Assembly (NCBI RefSeq): GCF_001748225.1
Contig: NZ_BDFE01000008.1
Span: 62,001-126,000 of the forward strand
Origin: Desulfoplanes formicivorans
Lineage (GTDB): Bacteria > Desulfobacterota > Desulfovibrionia > Desulfovibrionales > Desulfomicrobiaceae
DNA: 64,000 nt
Direction of reading: 5' to 3'
The notes under the pieces are model-generated. The model did no database searches. It had not been told where the DNA came from and saw only the letters and a list, made by a program, of their open reading frames with translations. Of the stretch, positions 9,730 through 21,128 are shown one piece after another (the stretch's first letter is position 1; each line of letters starts with the position of its first letter). Position numbers and translations under genes: made by a program.

Positions 9730-10434
9730 TCAATGGTTTGCTTCCTTTTCCATGAGACCGTGTTCCATGAAGCTGTAATGACTGTTTTCCGCTACCACCA
9801 GGTGGTCGAGAATTCGTATACCCATTTCCTTGCCCAGGGATTGCAACCTGTTGGTCAGCATAATGTCCTGAGCTGACGGTGTGGGGTCTCCGCCTGGATG
9901 GTTGTGGACGAGGATGACTCCTGATGAACGATGCTCAAGGGCCAGGGTTATGATCTCTCTTGGAAAGACCGGTGCCTGGTCGATGGTCCCCTTGCTCACC
10001 TGTTCAAAGGCCTGCAGTCGGTTTTTGTTGTCCACCAAAATGGTCCAGAATTCTTCATGTTCACACCGGCCCAGGCGTGCAATGGCCATTTTGCTGACAT
10101 CGTCCGGATTGGAAAAGACTGTCTTGCGGACCAGAGGTGCCTGGGAGATCCTGGCCTGGCATTCTTCCAGAACCCGGAAAAAGAGCAGTGTGGATTCACC
10201 AATGCCCGGGACGGACCTGATCTGTGATCTTCGGGCCTGGAAAACGCCTGCCAGCGTGCCAAAACGCTGGAGCAATGCCTTTGCCTGGGGCTTGGTGTCC
10301 TTGCGCGGAATGGCATAGGTGAGCAGGAGTTCCAGAATTTCGTAATCAGCCATTCCGGTGGCGTTTTGGGCAAACCGTTCCCTGAGGCGCTGACGATGGT
10401 TGTGATAATGCGGCTTATTTGATCGCTTTTCCAT
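9730..10434 (-). CDS. radC: RadC-like JAB-domain protein (UPF0758)
   Basis: 234 residues. N-terminal helix-hairpin-helix region with SVPGIGEST (about 82-90), then the JAB/MPN metallo-domain with the zinc motif HNHPGGDPTPSAQD. The name RadC is historical; a DNA-repair role is doubtful and the actual activity of the family is not established. The metal ligands are intact, so an active metalloenzyme is likely. It lies 44 bases after holA. Confidence 0.93.
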   Translation of the reverse strand: MEKRSNKPHYHNHRQRLRERFAQNATGMADYEILELLLTYAIPRKDTKPQAKALLQRFGTLAGVFQARRSQIRSVPGIGESTLLFFRVLEECQARISQAPLVRKTVFSNPDDVSKMAIARLGRCEHEEFWTILVDNKNRLQAFEQVSKGTIDQAPVFPREIITLALEHRSSGVILVHNHPGGDPTPSAQDIMLTNRLQSLGKEMGIRILDHLVVAENSHYSFMEHGLMEKEANH

Positions 10435-10478
10435 ATAGGTACGAATTCATAACCGGGCAACCCCGGGTTGGGAAATAA

Positions 10479-11474
10479 TCAGGAAAACGTACGCATGAGT
10501 TCCTGGACCGTGAATGCCAAGGCCTGATCCGGGGTTTGACGGCCGGATTTGACCGAAGTTTCGGCGTCGGCAATAAGATCGAAGATTCGGGACAGTTTGA
10601 TCAGGCCAAGACGGGTTGCCATGTTTTTTTTCATGGACTTGATGGATGGGGGCAGGCGGACGGCCTTGTCTTCGCCCGCAGCGAGCTGCCACATGGTCCG
10701 CGTTTCCCATGTCAAAAGGCCGAGAAAGGGAAAAAGCATATCCGATCCGGTGCTGCCTTGGTCAACAAGGATTTTTTTCCAGGACTGCAGGCATTGGCGC
10801 TTGTCCTGGATGGACCTCAGGAATGTGAACATGTCCATGTCCATGGGATGTTCGAACAGAGTCAGGTCGGAGAGGGTGACGGTCTTGCGGGTGCCCAGGT
10901 GCAGGGAGAGTTTTTCCAGTTCATTGTGCAGGGCAAATGTCTCCAGGGGAAGATTATGGCAAAAGGCCTGGAGAACGCCCGGTTCAAACTGGATCTGCCG
11001 GCTGCCGGCCCATCGCCTGACCGTTTCGGGAAGGTTGCTGCGAGTCAGGCCAGGATCCTGCCAGATCCATTTTTTTCGGGTGGCTACTTTCCAATAGGGG
11101 CGGGATTGAATGGTCTTGGGAATGGCGGGCTTGTTTTTGGACCAGGCTCCTTCGAGGCAGAAAAATGGCCAGATGGACTGTTTGAATCCCTTGAGATGGG
11201 GCGTCAGGCTCTTCCAGAAGTCCACCTTGAGTCCGTGGGCCCGGCGCAGGATCAGGGCCCGTGGCGGACCCATGAGGTTGGGCACGGAAAGGGCCTGCCA
11301 AAAGGCCGGGGAAATATCCTCATCGCCCCAAAAGACCTTGTTTTCCCAATCCGTTTTGGTGTGTTCCAGACAGAGACGAATATGTTCCCTGAGTCGTTCG
11401 GGATCCGGACAGACACAGAAACTGAAACCGGGACGCTGGTTTTGGGAGGAACTGGGAGAAGAAGGGTGTATCAC
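10479..11474 (-). CDS. holA: DNA polymerase III delta subunit
   Basis: 331 residues if begun at the GTG giving VIHPSSPSSSQNQRPGF, which has GGGAG upstream; the open frame runs further but would overlap the end of lptE. Delta is the clamp-loader subunit that opens the beta ring. Seen here are an N-terminal strand PGFSFCVCPDPE, ALILRRAHGLK in the region of the AAA-like domain, and LHNELEKLSLHLG, the conserved segment of HolA proteins. Family similarity is diffuse, as is normal for HolA, but its position directly after lptE and leuS (the leuS-lptE-holA order of many proteobacteria) supports the call. The start codon is uncertain. Confidence 0.82.
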   Translation of the reverse strand: MIHPSSPSSSQNQRPGFSFCVCPDPERLREHIRLCLEHTKTDWENKVFWGDEDISPAFWQALSVPNLMGPPRALILRRAHGLKVDFWKSLTPHLKGFKQSIWPFFCLEGAWSKNKPAIPKTIQSRPYWKVATRKKWIWQDPGLTRSNLPETVRRWAGSRQIQFEPGVLQAFCHNLPLETFALHNELEKLSLHLGTRKTVTLSDLTLFEHPMDMDMFTFLRSIQDKRQCLQSWKKILVDQGSTGSDMLFPFLGLLTWETRTMWQLAAGEDKAVRLPPSIKSMKKNMATRLGLIKLSRIFDLIADAETSVKSGRQTPDQALAFTVQELMRTFS

Positions 11475-11547
11475 GACGGCTCCCGGTGTTTGATGGTTGG
11501 GAGAGAGGCAGTTGGGGAAAGATGATGGACGGAGGGTGATTGTGCCT

Positions 11548-11577
11548 CCGGCCAGGAGCACTGTATCTCCTGGCCGG
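11548..11577 (-). promoter_or_regulatory. Intra-operon hairpin between lptE and holA
   Basis: Perfect 11-base arms (11548-11558 and 11567-11577, CCGGCCAGGAG/CTCCTGGCCGG) around an eight-base loop, in the 154-base gap between lptE and the chosen holA start. No T tract follows on the minus strand. It could be an mRNA stabiliser or partial attenuator. Confidence 0.4.
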
Positions 11578-11628
11578 ACTGCACGGTTTGTTGTCGATTC
11601 GAAATGGACGTTTCCCGGTTTCTGCCTT

Positions 11629-12132
11629 TTAAAACGCCTGTCCCAGACGGTCGGCAATTCTTTCCGCGGCAAGACGAACGGCATCTTCCCGGGCGTCCTG
11701 TTCGTTGGATTCGCCCTTGAAGGATTGGGACACGTAGATCGTTCCCGATGTCCAGATCAGGTTGTGATCGTTGGCATTGTACATATCAACGGCAACACGC
11801 AGCTGGATGGCCGATGTCACGGTTTCGTCGTCCGATCCCTTGAGGGTGCTTGAGGACGAGTACCCAAGAACCCGGATGGTCACCAGGGTTTCGGCCTCGT
11901 TCCTGCCGACCCATCTGACCTGACCGCGTCGGGTGAACTCGTCCCGGAGTTCCGCCCGAAGCGAAGGCTCAAGCCAGGATTCGGTGGACGGATTTTCGAA
12001 CTTGGTTATGCACAAAAGGGTCTGGCCCCGGGGAAGTTCAATGGGAGCCATGGCACTCAACGAGTATCCGCACCCCCCCAGGGAGCAGACAAGCACGAGC
12101 CAGACAACAAGAGTTCTAACTGACGACCACAT
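11629..12132 (-). CDS. lptE: LPS-assembly lipoprotein LptE
   Basis: 167 residues from the ATG at 12132, which overlaps the end of leuS by 17 bases. A lipoprotein signal is clear: [17 protein letters not shown], with a lipobox ending at Cys about residue 21, then GYSLSA. The rest matches the LptE/RlpB fold: [23 protein letters not shown] and a C-terminal helix [15 protein letters not shown]. LptE plugs the LptD barrel in the outer membrane and helps insert LPS, so the organism is Gram-negative. The location after leuS and before holA is the conserved proteobacterial order. Confidence 0.9.
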   Translation of the reverse strand: MWSSVRTLVVWLVLVCSLGGCGYSLSAMAPIELPRGQTLLCITKFENPSTESWLEPSLRAELRDEFTRRGQVRWVGRNEAETLVTIRVLGYSSSSTLKGSDDETVTSAIQLRVAVDMYNANDHNLIWTSGTIYVSQSFKGESNEQDAREDAVRLAAERIADRLGQAF

Positions 12133-14617
12133 TGACGAGTTTCTCCGGGATGACAATGATTTTGCGGATGGTCTTGCCGGCGGTGTGTTTGGCCACATTG
12201 GGGTCGGCCAGGGCCGCCTCTTGGACCGATTGCTTTGAAGCCCCCGCAGGCACGGCAATTCTGCCCCTGAGTTTGCCGTTGACCTGGACCACGATGGTGA
12301 TTTCATCCTTGGACAGTGCCTTGGGATCATAATGGGGCCAGGGCTGTTCCGACAAGGGAGTTTCATATCCCATGGCCTGCCAGAGTTCTTCACAGATGTG
12401 AGGCGTGATGGGAGCCAGAATGGTCAGAACCGAGCTGATGGCCGAGGAAAGCAGAAGGGGGCCGTTGGCCGAGGTCTTCATGGTTTCCTTGGACTTGTAC
12501 AACTGATTGACCAGTTCCATGGACGCGGCAATGACCGTGTTGAACTGGAATTTGTTCTGGATGTCCGTGGTGGCCTTGAGCACGGTCTCATGTTCCTTGC
12601 GTCGCAGATCTTTTTCTTCGCTGCTCAAGGTCAATCCGTCCATGGACCGTGTGGGCCCGCAAGGTGTCAGCAGGGGAAGAAGTTCATCCACGAGTCGCCA
12701 GAGCCGGTTCAGGAACCGATGGGCTCCTTCCACCCCGGCATCCGACCATTCCAGATCCTTTTCCGGGGGCGCGGCAAACAGGCAGAACAGGCGCGTGGTG
12801 TCCGCGCCATATTGTTCGATGAGGTTGTTGGGATCAACCACATTGCCCTTGGACTTGGACATTTTGGCCCCGTCCTTGAGGACCATCCCCTGGGTGAGCA
12901 GGTTCTCGAAAGGTTCGTCCACCCCCTGGAGTTCTCCCATGTCCCGCAGTACCTTGACCCAGAATCGGGCATACAGGAGGTGCAGGATGGCATGTTCGAT
13001 CCCTCCGATGTACTGGTCCACAGGCAGCCAGTAGGAGATGGCTTCCTGGTCAAAGGCCGACTCGGTTCTTCGGGCGTCCGTATACCTGGCAAAGTACCAG
13101 GAGGATTCCACAAAGGTATCCATGGTGTCGGTTTCGCGGCGGGCCTGTTTGCCGCATCGAGGGCAGGTGGTTTCCACAAAGGGCGCATAGTCCGGCAGGG
13201 GCGACTTGCCGTCCTCCCGGGTGGTGATGTCCATGGGAAGTTCCACGGGCAGATCCTTCGGATCAACCGGCACGGCTCCGCATTCCGGGCAATAGACAAT
13301 GGGAATGGGAGCTCCCCAGAACCGCTGTCTGGAAATATTCCAGTCCCGCAAACGGTAGTTGACGGTCTTTTTGCCGATACCCCTGGCGTCCAGGGTCTGG
13401 GCGATCTTTTCCTTGGCCTCTTCGTTGAAAAGACCGTCGAATTCTCCCGAGGCGGTCAGGTAGCCCGGGTCGGCATAAGCCTCGGTCATGGTGGCCGGGT
13501 CAAGGGTTTCATCTTTGGGCTGGATGACCACCTTGATGGGCAGATCGTATTTGCGGGCAAATTCGAAATCCCTCTGGTCATGGGCCGGAACCGCCATGAC
13601 TGCGCCGGTACCATAGCCCATGAGGACAAAATTGGCTACAAAGATGGGCATCTTGATCCCGGTGACGGGATTGATGCAGTAGCTTCCGGTGAAGCATCCT
13701 TCCTTTTCCAGATCTTCGGCCGTGCGCACGATATGGTCCATCTTGTCCACCTTGTCCCTGAATTCCTGCACGGCCCGGGCCTCGGGTTTACCCGCAATCA
13801 GGGTGTCCACCAGGGGGTGCTCAGGCGCCAGACTCATGAACGTGGCCCCGAACAGAGTATCCTGCCTTGTGGTGAACACGGTGATGGATTCGTCCATGCC
13901 GTCAACGGCAAAGTCGATCTCCATACCGTGGCTCTTGCCGATCCAGTTGCGCTGCATGGTCAGCACCCGTTCGGGCCATCCCTTGCCGAGCTTGTCCAGA
14001 CAGTCCAGGAGTTCGTCCGCATAGGCGGTTATCTTGAGGAACCACTGGGACAGCTCCTTGTGCACGACCTCGGAATCGCATCGCCAGCACAGCCCGTCCT
14101 CCACCTGTTCGTTGGCCAGAACCGTATGACAGGAGGGACACCAGTTGACGGGTGCCTTTTTCCGATAGACCAGTCCCTTTTCCAGAAGTTTGAGGAAGAA
14201 TGCCTGTTCCCATTTGTAGTATTTGGGATGGCAGGTGGCCAGTTCCCTGGTCCAGTCATAGGAGTATCCCAGCCGTTTGAGCTGGGTGCGCATGTAATCA
14301 ATGTTTTCAAAGGTCCATTTGGCAGGATGGGTCTTGTGCTTGATGGCCGCGTTTTCCGCAGGCAGGCCAAAGGCGTCCCAACCCATGGGATGCAGTACAT
14401 TGCATCCCTGCATCCGCTTGAACCGCGCAACCACGTCCCCGATGGAATAGTTGCGCACATGGCCCATGTGGATGCGTCCCGAAGGGTAGGGAAACATTTC
14501 CAAAACATAGTATTTGGGCTTGTCGCTGACATTTGCAACATGGAATGTCTGGTTGGTTTCCCAGATTTCCTGCCATTTTTTCTCGATGGTTGCGGGATCG
14601 TAGTGAGAAAGAGACAT
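12116..14617 (-). CDS. leuS: Leucyl-tRNA synthetase
   Basis: 833 residues, full length for a bacterial LeuRS. Class I signatures: HIGH as HMGH in [15 protein letters not shown] and KMSKS as KMSKSKGN. The zinc finger is [21 protein letters not shown], and the large CP1 editing domain contains [14 protein letters not shown]. It charges tRNA-Leu. Transcribed between nusB and lptE. Confidence 0.99.
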   Translation of the reverse strand: MSLSHYDPATIEKKWQEIWETNQTFHVANVSDKPKYYVLEMFPYPSGRIHMGHVRNYSIGDVVARFKRMQGCNVLHPMGWDAFGLPAENAAIKHKTHPAKWTFENIDYMRTQLKRLGYSYDWTRELATCHPKYYKWEQAFFLKLLEKGLVYRKKAPVNWCPSCHTVLANEQVEDGLCWRCDSEVVHKELSQWFLKITAYADELLDCLDKLGKGWPERVLTMQRNWIGKSHGMEIDFAVDGMDESITVFTTRQDTLFGATFMSLAPEHPLVDTLIAGKPEARAVQEFRDKVDKMDHIVRTAEDLEKEGCFTGSYCINPVTGIKMPIFVANFVLMGYGTGAVMAVPAHDQRDFEFARKYDLPIKVVIQPKDETLDPATMTEAYADPGYLTASGEFDGLFNEEAKEKIAQTLDARGIGKKTVNYRLRDWNISRQRFWGAPIPIVYCPECGAVPVDPKDLPVELPMDITTREDGKSPLPDYAPFVETTCPRCGKQARRETDTMDTFVESSWYFARYTDARRTESAFDQEAISYWLPVDQYIGGIEHAILHLLYARFWVKVLRDMGELQGVDEPFENLLTQGMVLKDGAKMSKSKGNVVDPNNLIEQYGADTTRLFCLFAAPPEKDLEWSDAGVEGAHRFLNRLWRLVDELLPLLTPCGPTRSMDGLTLSSEEKDLRRKEHETVLKATTDIQNKFQFNTVIAASMELVNQLYKSKETMKTSANGPLLLSSAISSVLTILAPITPHICEELWQAMGYETPLSEQPWPHYDPKALSKDEITIVVQVNGKLRGRIAVPAGASKQSVQEAALADPNVAKHTAGKTIRKIIVIPEKLVNVVVS

Positions 14618-14725
14618 GTTTGTTCCTTGGGTGGTATCGTGAAAAAAAAGGACTGTGGCGGGTTGGTGTGATGTATTTGCAAGGGGCGTGCATGCCGTGA
14701 AATTGCAGGATGCACGCCTTTGGAC

Positions 14726-15184
14726 TCAGCCCTTGTCGGGAGGAGTGCCTTGCCTGGTCAGACTCTTGGCCACACCGTCAAGAATGCCGTTGATAAAGTT
14801 TCTGGAGTTGTCGTCACCGAAATCCTTGGCCAGCTCGATGGCCTCGTTGATGGCCACCCGAACAGGGACATCCGGGACGTGCAGCATTTCAAAGACGCCC
14901 AACCGCAAAATGGTCAGGTCCACGTTGGCGATGCGCGAGATTTTCCAGTGCCGGGAAAATCGGGCAATGGTCGCGTCCAGTTCATCCATGTGGGTGACCA
15001 CGCCATGAACCAGGCTCCGGGCAAAGGACATGTCCGATGTCTGGTCGTCCGGGGTGTCGGCTGCCAGAAAATTGGCAAAGGTTGCGTCCACACGGTCCAT
15101 GCGGGGCGTGTCTTCGAAATTGACGGAATACAGCACCTGGAATGCAAATTGGCGTTCCTTACGCCGGGAAGTTTTGCCAGCCAT
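14726..15184 (-). CDS. nusB: Transcription antitermination factor NusB
   Basis: 152 residues with the all-helical NusB pattern: N-terminal basic RRKERQFAFQVLY and the conserved C-terminal block VRVAINEAIELAKDFGDDNSRNFINGILDGV. NusB with S10 binds boxA RNA in antitermination of rRNA operons. It starts three bases after the ribH stop, so the two are translationally linked; ribH-nusB is a very widely conserved pair. Confidence 0.98.
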   Translation of the reverse strand: MAGKTSRRKERQFAFQVLYSVNFEDTPRMDRVDATFANFLAADTPDDQTSDMSFARSLVHGVVTHMDELDATIARFSRHWKISRIANVDLTILRLGVFEMLHVPDVPVRVAINEAIELAKDFGDDNSRNFINGILDGVAKSLTRQGTPPDKG

Positions 15185-15187
15185 GGT

Positions 15188-15658
15188 CTAAATCTGCTCC
15201 AGAACGCGAATGGATTCCAGAGTGGCTGCGGCAGCTTCCACACCCTTGTTGCCGGCCTTGCTCCCGGCCCGCTCAATGGCCTGCTCCAGATTGTCTGTGG
15301 TCAGGACGCCGAAACCAATGGGCACATTGGTGTCCAGGCAGACATGGGCAATGCCCTTGGCTGCTTCGGCAGCCACAAAGTCGAAATGCGGGGTTGCTCC
15401 GCGGATGACCGCACCCAGGCAGATGATGCCGTCGTACTTGCCGCTTGCGGCCAGCTTCTTGGCCACTAGGGGCATTTCAAAGGCCCCGGGAATCCTGACA
15501 ATGGTCAGATCGTCCCGTGAACCGCCATTCCTGAGGATATAGTCAACGGCACCGCCGACCAGGCGATCCACAATAAAGTCGTTGAACCGGGCGGCCACAA
15601 TGGCGAACTTGAGTCCCTTGGCGTCAAGCTGACCTTCAATGGTAGTGATATGATGCAT
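15188..15658 (-). CDS. ribH: 6,7-dimethyl-8-ribityllumazine synthase
   Basis: 156 residues. Typical motifs: [12 protein letters not shown] at the N-terminus, RIPGAFEMP, and [14 protein letters not shown] with the catalytic His. Condenses 5-amino-6-ribitylaminouracil with 3,4-dihydroxy-2-butanone 4-phosphate. Fourth rib gene of the cluster. Confidence 0.98.
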   Translation of the reverse strand: MHHITTIEGQLDAKGLKFAIVAARFNDFIVDRLVGGAVDYILRNGGSRDDLTIVRIPGAFEMPLVAKKLAASGKYDGIICLGAVIRGATPHFDFVAAEAAKGIAHVCLDTNVPIGFGVLTTDNLEQAIERAGSKAGNKGVEAAAATLESIRVLEQI

Positions 15659-15788
15659 GATGAGCTCCGATAATGGGTAAATTGTCGTGTATCTGTTGAC
15701 GCATGCTGGTTGTCTGGATGCTTTTGGTCCGTGGTTCCAAAGGCGGTTGACTCCCGTTATGCATTCCGGATGCTGCGTATTTCTGGGG

Positions 15789-17042
15789 TCATTTGGATTG
15801 GGTGGGCTGCTTCCTTGTTGCGGCCTTTTCCTTGAGATGGAGCAGATGGCCCATCTTTTCCTGCTTGGTCAGCAGGTAGAATTCGTTTTCGGTGCACGGC
15901 GGGATCTCAATGGACACCCGTTCGACAACTTCCAGACCATAGCCTTCCAGCCCAATGATTTTCTTGGGGTTGTTGGTCATAAGGCGCATCTTGGAGATGC
16001 CCAGGTTGACCAGGATCTGGGCGCCGATACCGTAATCCCTGAGATCCGGGGCAAACCCGAGTTCTTCGTTGGCCTGGACCGTATCCCTGCCCTGATCCTG
16101 GAGATGGTACGCCTTGATCTTGTTGCCCAGTCCGATGCCCCGGCCTTCCTGCCGCATGTACAAAATGACGCCCTTACCCTCGGCCTCCACCATGCGCATG
16201 GCTGTCTGCAATTGACCGCCGCAGTCACAACGCAGGGAGCCGAACACGTCCCCGGTCAAACATTCGCTGTGGACGCGGACCATGACGGGTTCGTCCTCTT
16301 CCCACTCTCCCTTGACCAGGGCGATGTGGGTGTAGTCGTCAATGTCGCTTTCAAAGGCAATGGCCCTGAACTCTCCGTAACAGGTGGGCAGTTTGGCTTC
16401 GCTCACCCGGTAAACCAGGGAGTCGAATTTGGAGCGGTATCTGATGAGGTCTTCGCAGGTGACAATTTTCATGTCGTGCTTGGCTGCGAATTCTTCCAAG
16501 GCCGGGCGTCTGGCCATGTTGCCGTCTTCGCGCATGATTTCGCAGATCACGGCCGCGGGTTTGAGCCCTGCGAGACGGGCAAGATCAACGCTTCCTTCGG
16601 TCTGACCCGCCCGAACGAGAACCCCGCCGGGTCGGGCCCGCAGGGGGAACATGTGCCCGGGAGTGGCAATGTCTTCCGGGGTAACATCGTCCTGAACGGC
16701 CGTAAGCACGGTGGTGGCCCGATCATAGGCGGAGATGCCCGTTGTCACTCCCTGGGCCGCCTCAATGGAAACCGTGAAGTTGGTTCCGAATTTGGACGTG
16801 TTTCGCTGGGTCATCAGGGGCAGCTGAAGCTTGTCGACAAGTTCCGGTGCCATAGCCAGACAAATGAGGCCCCTGGCGTGGGTGGCCATGAAGTTGATGG
16901 CTTCAGGTGTGACTTTTTCGGCTGCAAGGCACAGATCGCCTTCGTTTTCCCGGTCTTCATCATCGACCAGGATGATCATCTTGCCCTGTTTGATGTCTTC
17001 CAGGGCTTCTTCAATGGAGCAGGAACATGTTTTCGTGGACAT
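15789..17042 (-). CDS. ribBA: Bifunctional DHBP synthase / GTP cyclohydrolase II
   Basis: 417 residues with two domains. The first 200 form the 3,4-dihydroxy-2-butanone 4-phosphate synthase ([12 protein letters not shown] metal and substrate loop, [12 protein letters not shown]). The second half is GTP cyclohydrolase II, with zinc ligands in [20 protein letters not shown] and the RQEGRGIGL loop. Both active sites look intact, so one protein supplies both committed riboflavin precursors. 67 bases after ribE, 130 before ribH. Confidence 0.98.
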   Translation of the reverse strand: MSTKTCSCSIEEALEDIKQGKMIILVDDEDRENEGDLCLAAEKVTPEAINFMATHARGLICLAMAPELVDKLQLPLMTQRNTSKFGTNFTVSIEAAQGVTTGISAYDRATTVLTAVQDDVTPEDIATPGHMFPLRARPGGVLVRAGQTEGSVDLARLAGLKPAAVICEIMREDGNMARRPALEEFAAKHDMKIVTCEDLIRYRSKFDSLVYRVSEAKLPTCYGEFRAIAFESDIDDYTHIALVKGEWEEDEPVMVRVHSECLTGDVFGSLRCDCGGQLQTAMRMVEAEGKGVILYMRQEGRGIGLGNKIKAYHLQDQGRDTVQANEELGFAPDLRDYGIGAQILVNLGISKMRLMTNNPKKIIGLEGYGLEVVERVSIEIPPCTENEFYLLTKQEKMGHLLHLKEKAATRKQPTQSK

Positions 17043-17109
17043 GATATGATAACCTCGAATGTCCTTGGGGACTGGTATGAAGATTTATTGAGAGATATGC
17101 CTGATTGTT

Positions 17110-17766
17110 CTAAAAGCCGTTTTGCCTGAGAAATTCCATGCTGATTCGTGACGAATCTTCATGTTCGTCCGTGCCGGTCCAGGAAGCGGTCATGCTGCGG
17201 ACGTATTTGCCGATGATATCGGTTTCCATGTTGACGGCCGTACCCGGTTGCCATTTTCCTATGGTTGTTTCCTTCTGGGTGGCGGGGATGATGTTTACTG
17301 TAAGGAATCCTTTTCCGCAATCATTGACGGTCAGGCTGATTCCGTCCAGGGCCACGGACCCTTTGGGGATGACCAGGGGAGAATGCTCGGGATCGAATTC
17401 AAGGGTAAAGATGCGCGATTCACCGGCCGGATTGATCTGCTTGACCGTTGCCACACAGTCCACATGGCCGGAAACCAGGTGCCCGCCCAGGCGATCACCC
17501 AGGGCCAGAGCCCGTTCCAGGTTGACCAAACTGCCAACCTGTAGTCCCCCCAAATTGGTTCGGGACATGGTTTCGGCCGAGGCATAAACAGAAAACCAGT
17601 CGGTGGAAAAGATTTCAACCGTCAGGCAGACCCCGTTGACCGCAATGGATTCGCCAGGAATGAATTGTCGCATCCTGGTATCGGTGGCTATGCGCAGGCG
17701 CGTTTCCCTGCCCTTGTTCTCAATGGCCAGCATGGTGCCAACGGCCTGGATGAGTCCGGTAAACAT
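17110..17766 (-). CDS. ribE: Riboflavin synthase alpha subunit
   Basis: 218 residues. The N-terminus MFTGLIQ is diagnostic. Two lumazine-binding barrels: the first with PGESIAVNGVCLTV and GGHLVSGHVD, the second with PKGSVALDGISLTVND and TDIIGKYV. It dismutates two lumazines to riboflavin. Called ribE or ribC depending on nomenclature. Confidence 0.97.
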   Translation of the reverse strand: MFTGLIQAVGTMLAIENKGRETRLRIATDTRMRQFIPGESIAVNGVCLTVEIFSTDWFSVYASAETMSRTNLGGLQVGSLVNLERALALGDRLGGHLVSGHVDCVATVKQINPAGESRIFTLEFDPEHSPLVIPKGSVALDGISLTVNDCGKGFLTVNIIPATQKETTIGKWQPGTAVNMETDIIGKYVRSMTASWTGTDEHEDSSRISMEFLRQNGF

Positions 17767-17875
17767 GGTGGTTTCCTTGTGTCTCGTGCAGCGGGGGAAC
17801 AGAAATCATTCCTCATGGGGCGCGGGACGTTTGTCCGACAGGGTTCAACTTTTCAAATGCAACGCTATTTCACGG

Positions 17876-19000
17876 TCAGCTGGGCCATAATCTCAAAAAA
17901 AGATCGTCGCCACAGCGGGTTGCCTGGCCCAGGCGCAGGGACACGGCCTTTTCCATGGAAGTGATGGAGCGGCCGGAAAAGCAGGCCTTGCCCTGGTTGT
18001 CCCCCAGTATTTTCATGGCCTGGTAGATGTTGATTTCATCGGCCAGGTGTTGGCGTATCAGGGACATGGCCAAAAAGCCTCCGCCTTCGCACAGCACATA
18101 GTGACATGCGCATTGGCGGTATAGATGGACGAATCCTTGCTGGAGATCAAGGCCTGATTGGCAAGCAGGCAGGGCAAGGATGGAGCAGCCAAGGTCCTGG
18201 AGGCGTTTTCCCCGGTCTGAACCGGCTTCCTGAGCCGTTGTCCAGAACATGACCTCTTGAGGACGGCTGGTAAGCAGGGTGAAAACTTCCGGGGTTGGGG
18301 GCAAATGACCGGTGACGATCACCGCCAGGGGTTGGGGACCGTCAAATCCCTGTTGCCTGCACGTCAGGGAAGGATTGTCCTTTCTGAAGGTTTCCCCGCC
18401 CACAATGATGGCGCCGGCAATGGCCCTGAGGGCATGAACACGGGCTCGGGATTCTTCTCCGCTGACCCATGCGGAATGGCCAGTTCTGGTGGCTATTTTG
18501 CCGTCCAGGGTCGTGGCCAGTTTAAGAATGGAATAGGGGCGTCTTTTGGTTTGCCATACAGTGAAATCGGCAATGAGATCCAGGCATTCCCGTTCAAGAA
18601 TGCCTGTTTCCACCCTGACGCCGCGGTGTCTGAGAAAATCAGCTCCCCCACCAGCAACGTGGGGATTGGGGTCCATGGCTCCCACCACGACATGGGGGAT
18701 GTTCGCCTGGATGATGGCCCGGGTGCAGGGAGGGGTTTTTCCGGTATGGTTGCAGGGTTCCAGGGTGACGAACAGGGTGCAGTTGGCCAGATCGACGTTC
18801 TTGGCCCGGGCATCGGCAAGGGCCTCGATCTCGGCATGGGGCTTGCCGCATCTGGTATGCCAGCCCGAGGCCACGATCAGACCATCCCGGACAATGACCG
18901 CACCCACGCAGGGGTTGGGCGCTGTTGCTCCTCTGCCTCGCAGGGCCAGTTCAATGGCCTTGCGCATGCACTGTTCCTTGAATGTCTGATCGAGGATCAT
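17876..19000 (-). CDS. ribD: Bifunctional riboflavin deaminase/reductase RibD
   Basis: 374 residues. The N-terminal zinc deaminase has [16 protein letters not shown] and [11 protein letters not shown]; the C-terminal reductase domain has [13 protein letters not shown] and [13 protein letters not shown]. Both steps of pyrimidine processing in riboflavin synthesis. Its ATG overlaps the stop of the preceding dCMP deaminase gene by four bases. No FMN riboswitch is visible before it or before any other rib gene here. Confidence 0.97.
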   Translation of the reverse strand: MILDQTFKEQCMRKAIELALRGRGATAPNPCVGAVIVRDGLIVASGWHTRCGKPHAEIEALADARAKNVDLANCTLFVTLEPCNHTGKTPPCTRAIIQANIPHVVVGAMDPNPHVAGGGADFLRHRGVRVETGILERECLDLIADFTVWQTKRRPYSILKLATTLDGKIATRTGHSAWVSGEESRARVHALRAIAGAIIVGGETFRKDNPSLTCRQQGFDGPQPLAVIVTGHLPPTPEVFTLLTSRPQEVMFWTTAQEAGSDRGKRLQDLGCSILALPACQSGLDLQQGFVHLYRQCACHYVLCEGGGFLAMSLIRQHLADEINIYQAMKILGDNQGKACFSGRSITSMEKAVSLRLGQATRCGDDLFLRLWPS

Positions 19001-19485
19001 GGGGTTTGCACCGGAAGGGACCTATAAGTGATGCCTGCTTCGTCAAACATGTCTCGAGCAAGCTGGTCGGGATAGCCTTCTGCAAAATAGATGGCCGAGA
19101 ATCGGCAATTGATCAGCATTTTCGTGCAGATCAGACAGGGCTGCGTCGTACAGTAGAGCTCGGCGCCCTCAATACTTACACCGTGGGTGGCCGCCTGAAC
19201 AATGATGTTTTGTTCGGCGTGCAGTGCGCGGCAGAGTTCGTGGCGTTCGCCCGACGGGATGTTCATCTGCTCCCTGAGACATCCAACCTCCTTGCAATGC
19301 TTGAGGCCGATGGGCGCACCATTGTATCCGGTTGCCAGGATGCGTTTGTCCCGGACGGCAATGGCGCCGACTCTGCGTCGCAGGCAGGTGGACCGCTGGG
19401 CCACGAGATAGGCGATCTGCATGAAGTACTGGGGCCAGGGGATCCGGTCATCCCTGACAGGAAGAAGATCGGGGTTGGTTGGCAT
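18997..19485 (-). CDS. dCMP deaminase family protein (ComEB-like)
   Basis: 162 residues of the cytidine/deoxycytidylate deaminase fold. Zinc motif HAEQN with the proton-shuttling Glu, and [10 protein letters not shown] for the two Cys ligands. The extra [17 protein letters not shown] segment before HAE is typical of dCMP deaminases and supplies additional Cys/His. dCMP to dUMP deamination would feed thymidylate synthesis. It is translationally coupled to ribD (four-base overlap), so it heads the riboflavin unit here; a related role in flavin precursor processing cannot be excluded. Confidence 0.92.
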   Translation of the reverse strand: MPTNPDLLPVRDDRIPWPQYFMQIAYLVAQRSTCLRRRVGAIAVRDKRILATGYNGAPIGLKHCKEVGCLREQMNIPSGERHELCRALHAEQNIIVQAATHGVSIEGAELYCTTQPCLICTKMLINCRFSAIYFAEGYPDQLARDMFDEAGITYRSLPVQTP

Positions 19486-19567
19486 GGTTACGATGTCACG
19501 TTGGGGATGAAAACATGTACGTTAAGCATGCAGGACAAGCGCGTGCTGCATGTGGTCCCTGCCGGCT

Positions 19568-19606
19568 GCCATGTTCGGTTGACTTCAAGGTCGTGCCGAA
19601 CATGGC
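19568..19606. repeat. 11-base perfect inverted repeat between glyA and the dCMP deaminase gene
   Basis: Arms GCCATGTTCGG (19568-19578) and CCGAACATGGC (19596-19606), spacer 17 bases, with partial pairing continuing outward (CTGC/GCAG). It lies about 80 bases upstream of the deaminase start on the minus strand. Could be an operator or a leader structure. Confidence 0.45.
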
Positions 19607-19653
19607 CGTGCAGTCAAAAGGCCCAGGCGTGTTGTGCACGTGGCCCAAGGTAG

Positions 19654-19675
19654 ACGCGGGGATGGCTCCCCGCGT
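19654..19675 (-). terminator. Hairpin after glyA
   Basis: Nine-base stem ACGCGGGGA/TCCCCGCGT with a four-base loop, 12 bases past the glyA stop on the minus strand. The T tract after it on this strand is poor, so termination may be partial. Confidence 0.5.
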
Positions 19676-19686
19676 TTGTTCCTTGC

Positions 19687-20925
<1,239 letters not shown>

Positions 20926-21044
20926 GAGGTTCTCCTGCGATAAATAAGGGGGTGGATGCCAGGTTCATTGGCTGGCCGTCTTGGGGCAAGGGTCGGTTGA
21001 TGAAAATTCCGTGAACGATACGGTTCTCTTGCCCGGGTGTCAAA

Positions 21045-21088
21045 GCAAAAGGCCCGAACCAGGCACTGCCTGACAACGGGCCTTTTGC
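21045..21088 (-). terminator. Rho-independent terminator of fabF
   Basis: 12-base perfect arms GCAAAAGGCCCG (21045-21056) and CGGGCCTTTTGC (21077-21088), with a smaller hairpin AGGCA/TGCCT in the loop. On the minus strand the stem ends in TTTTGCTTTG. It lies 40 bases past the fabF stop. Confidence 0.8.
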
Positions 21089-21128
21089 GTGGAACGCGTT
21101 TATGCCGGGTCACTGGTCAGACTGCGTG

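Noticed and set aside
12332-14671. 779-codon plus-strand open frame across leuS
   Set aside because: Antisense to a full-length leuS with all motifs; such long shadow frames follow from the codon bias.
15659-17109. FMN riboswitch before ribBA or ribH
   Set aside because: Looked for the conserved RFN words and helices in the gaps 15659-15788, 17043-17109, 17767-17875 and 19486-19686; none found by eye.
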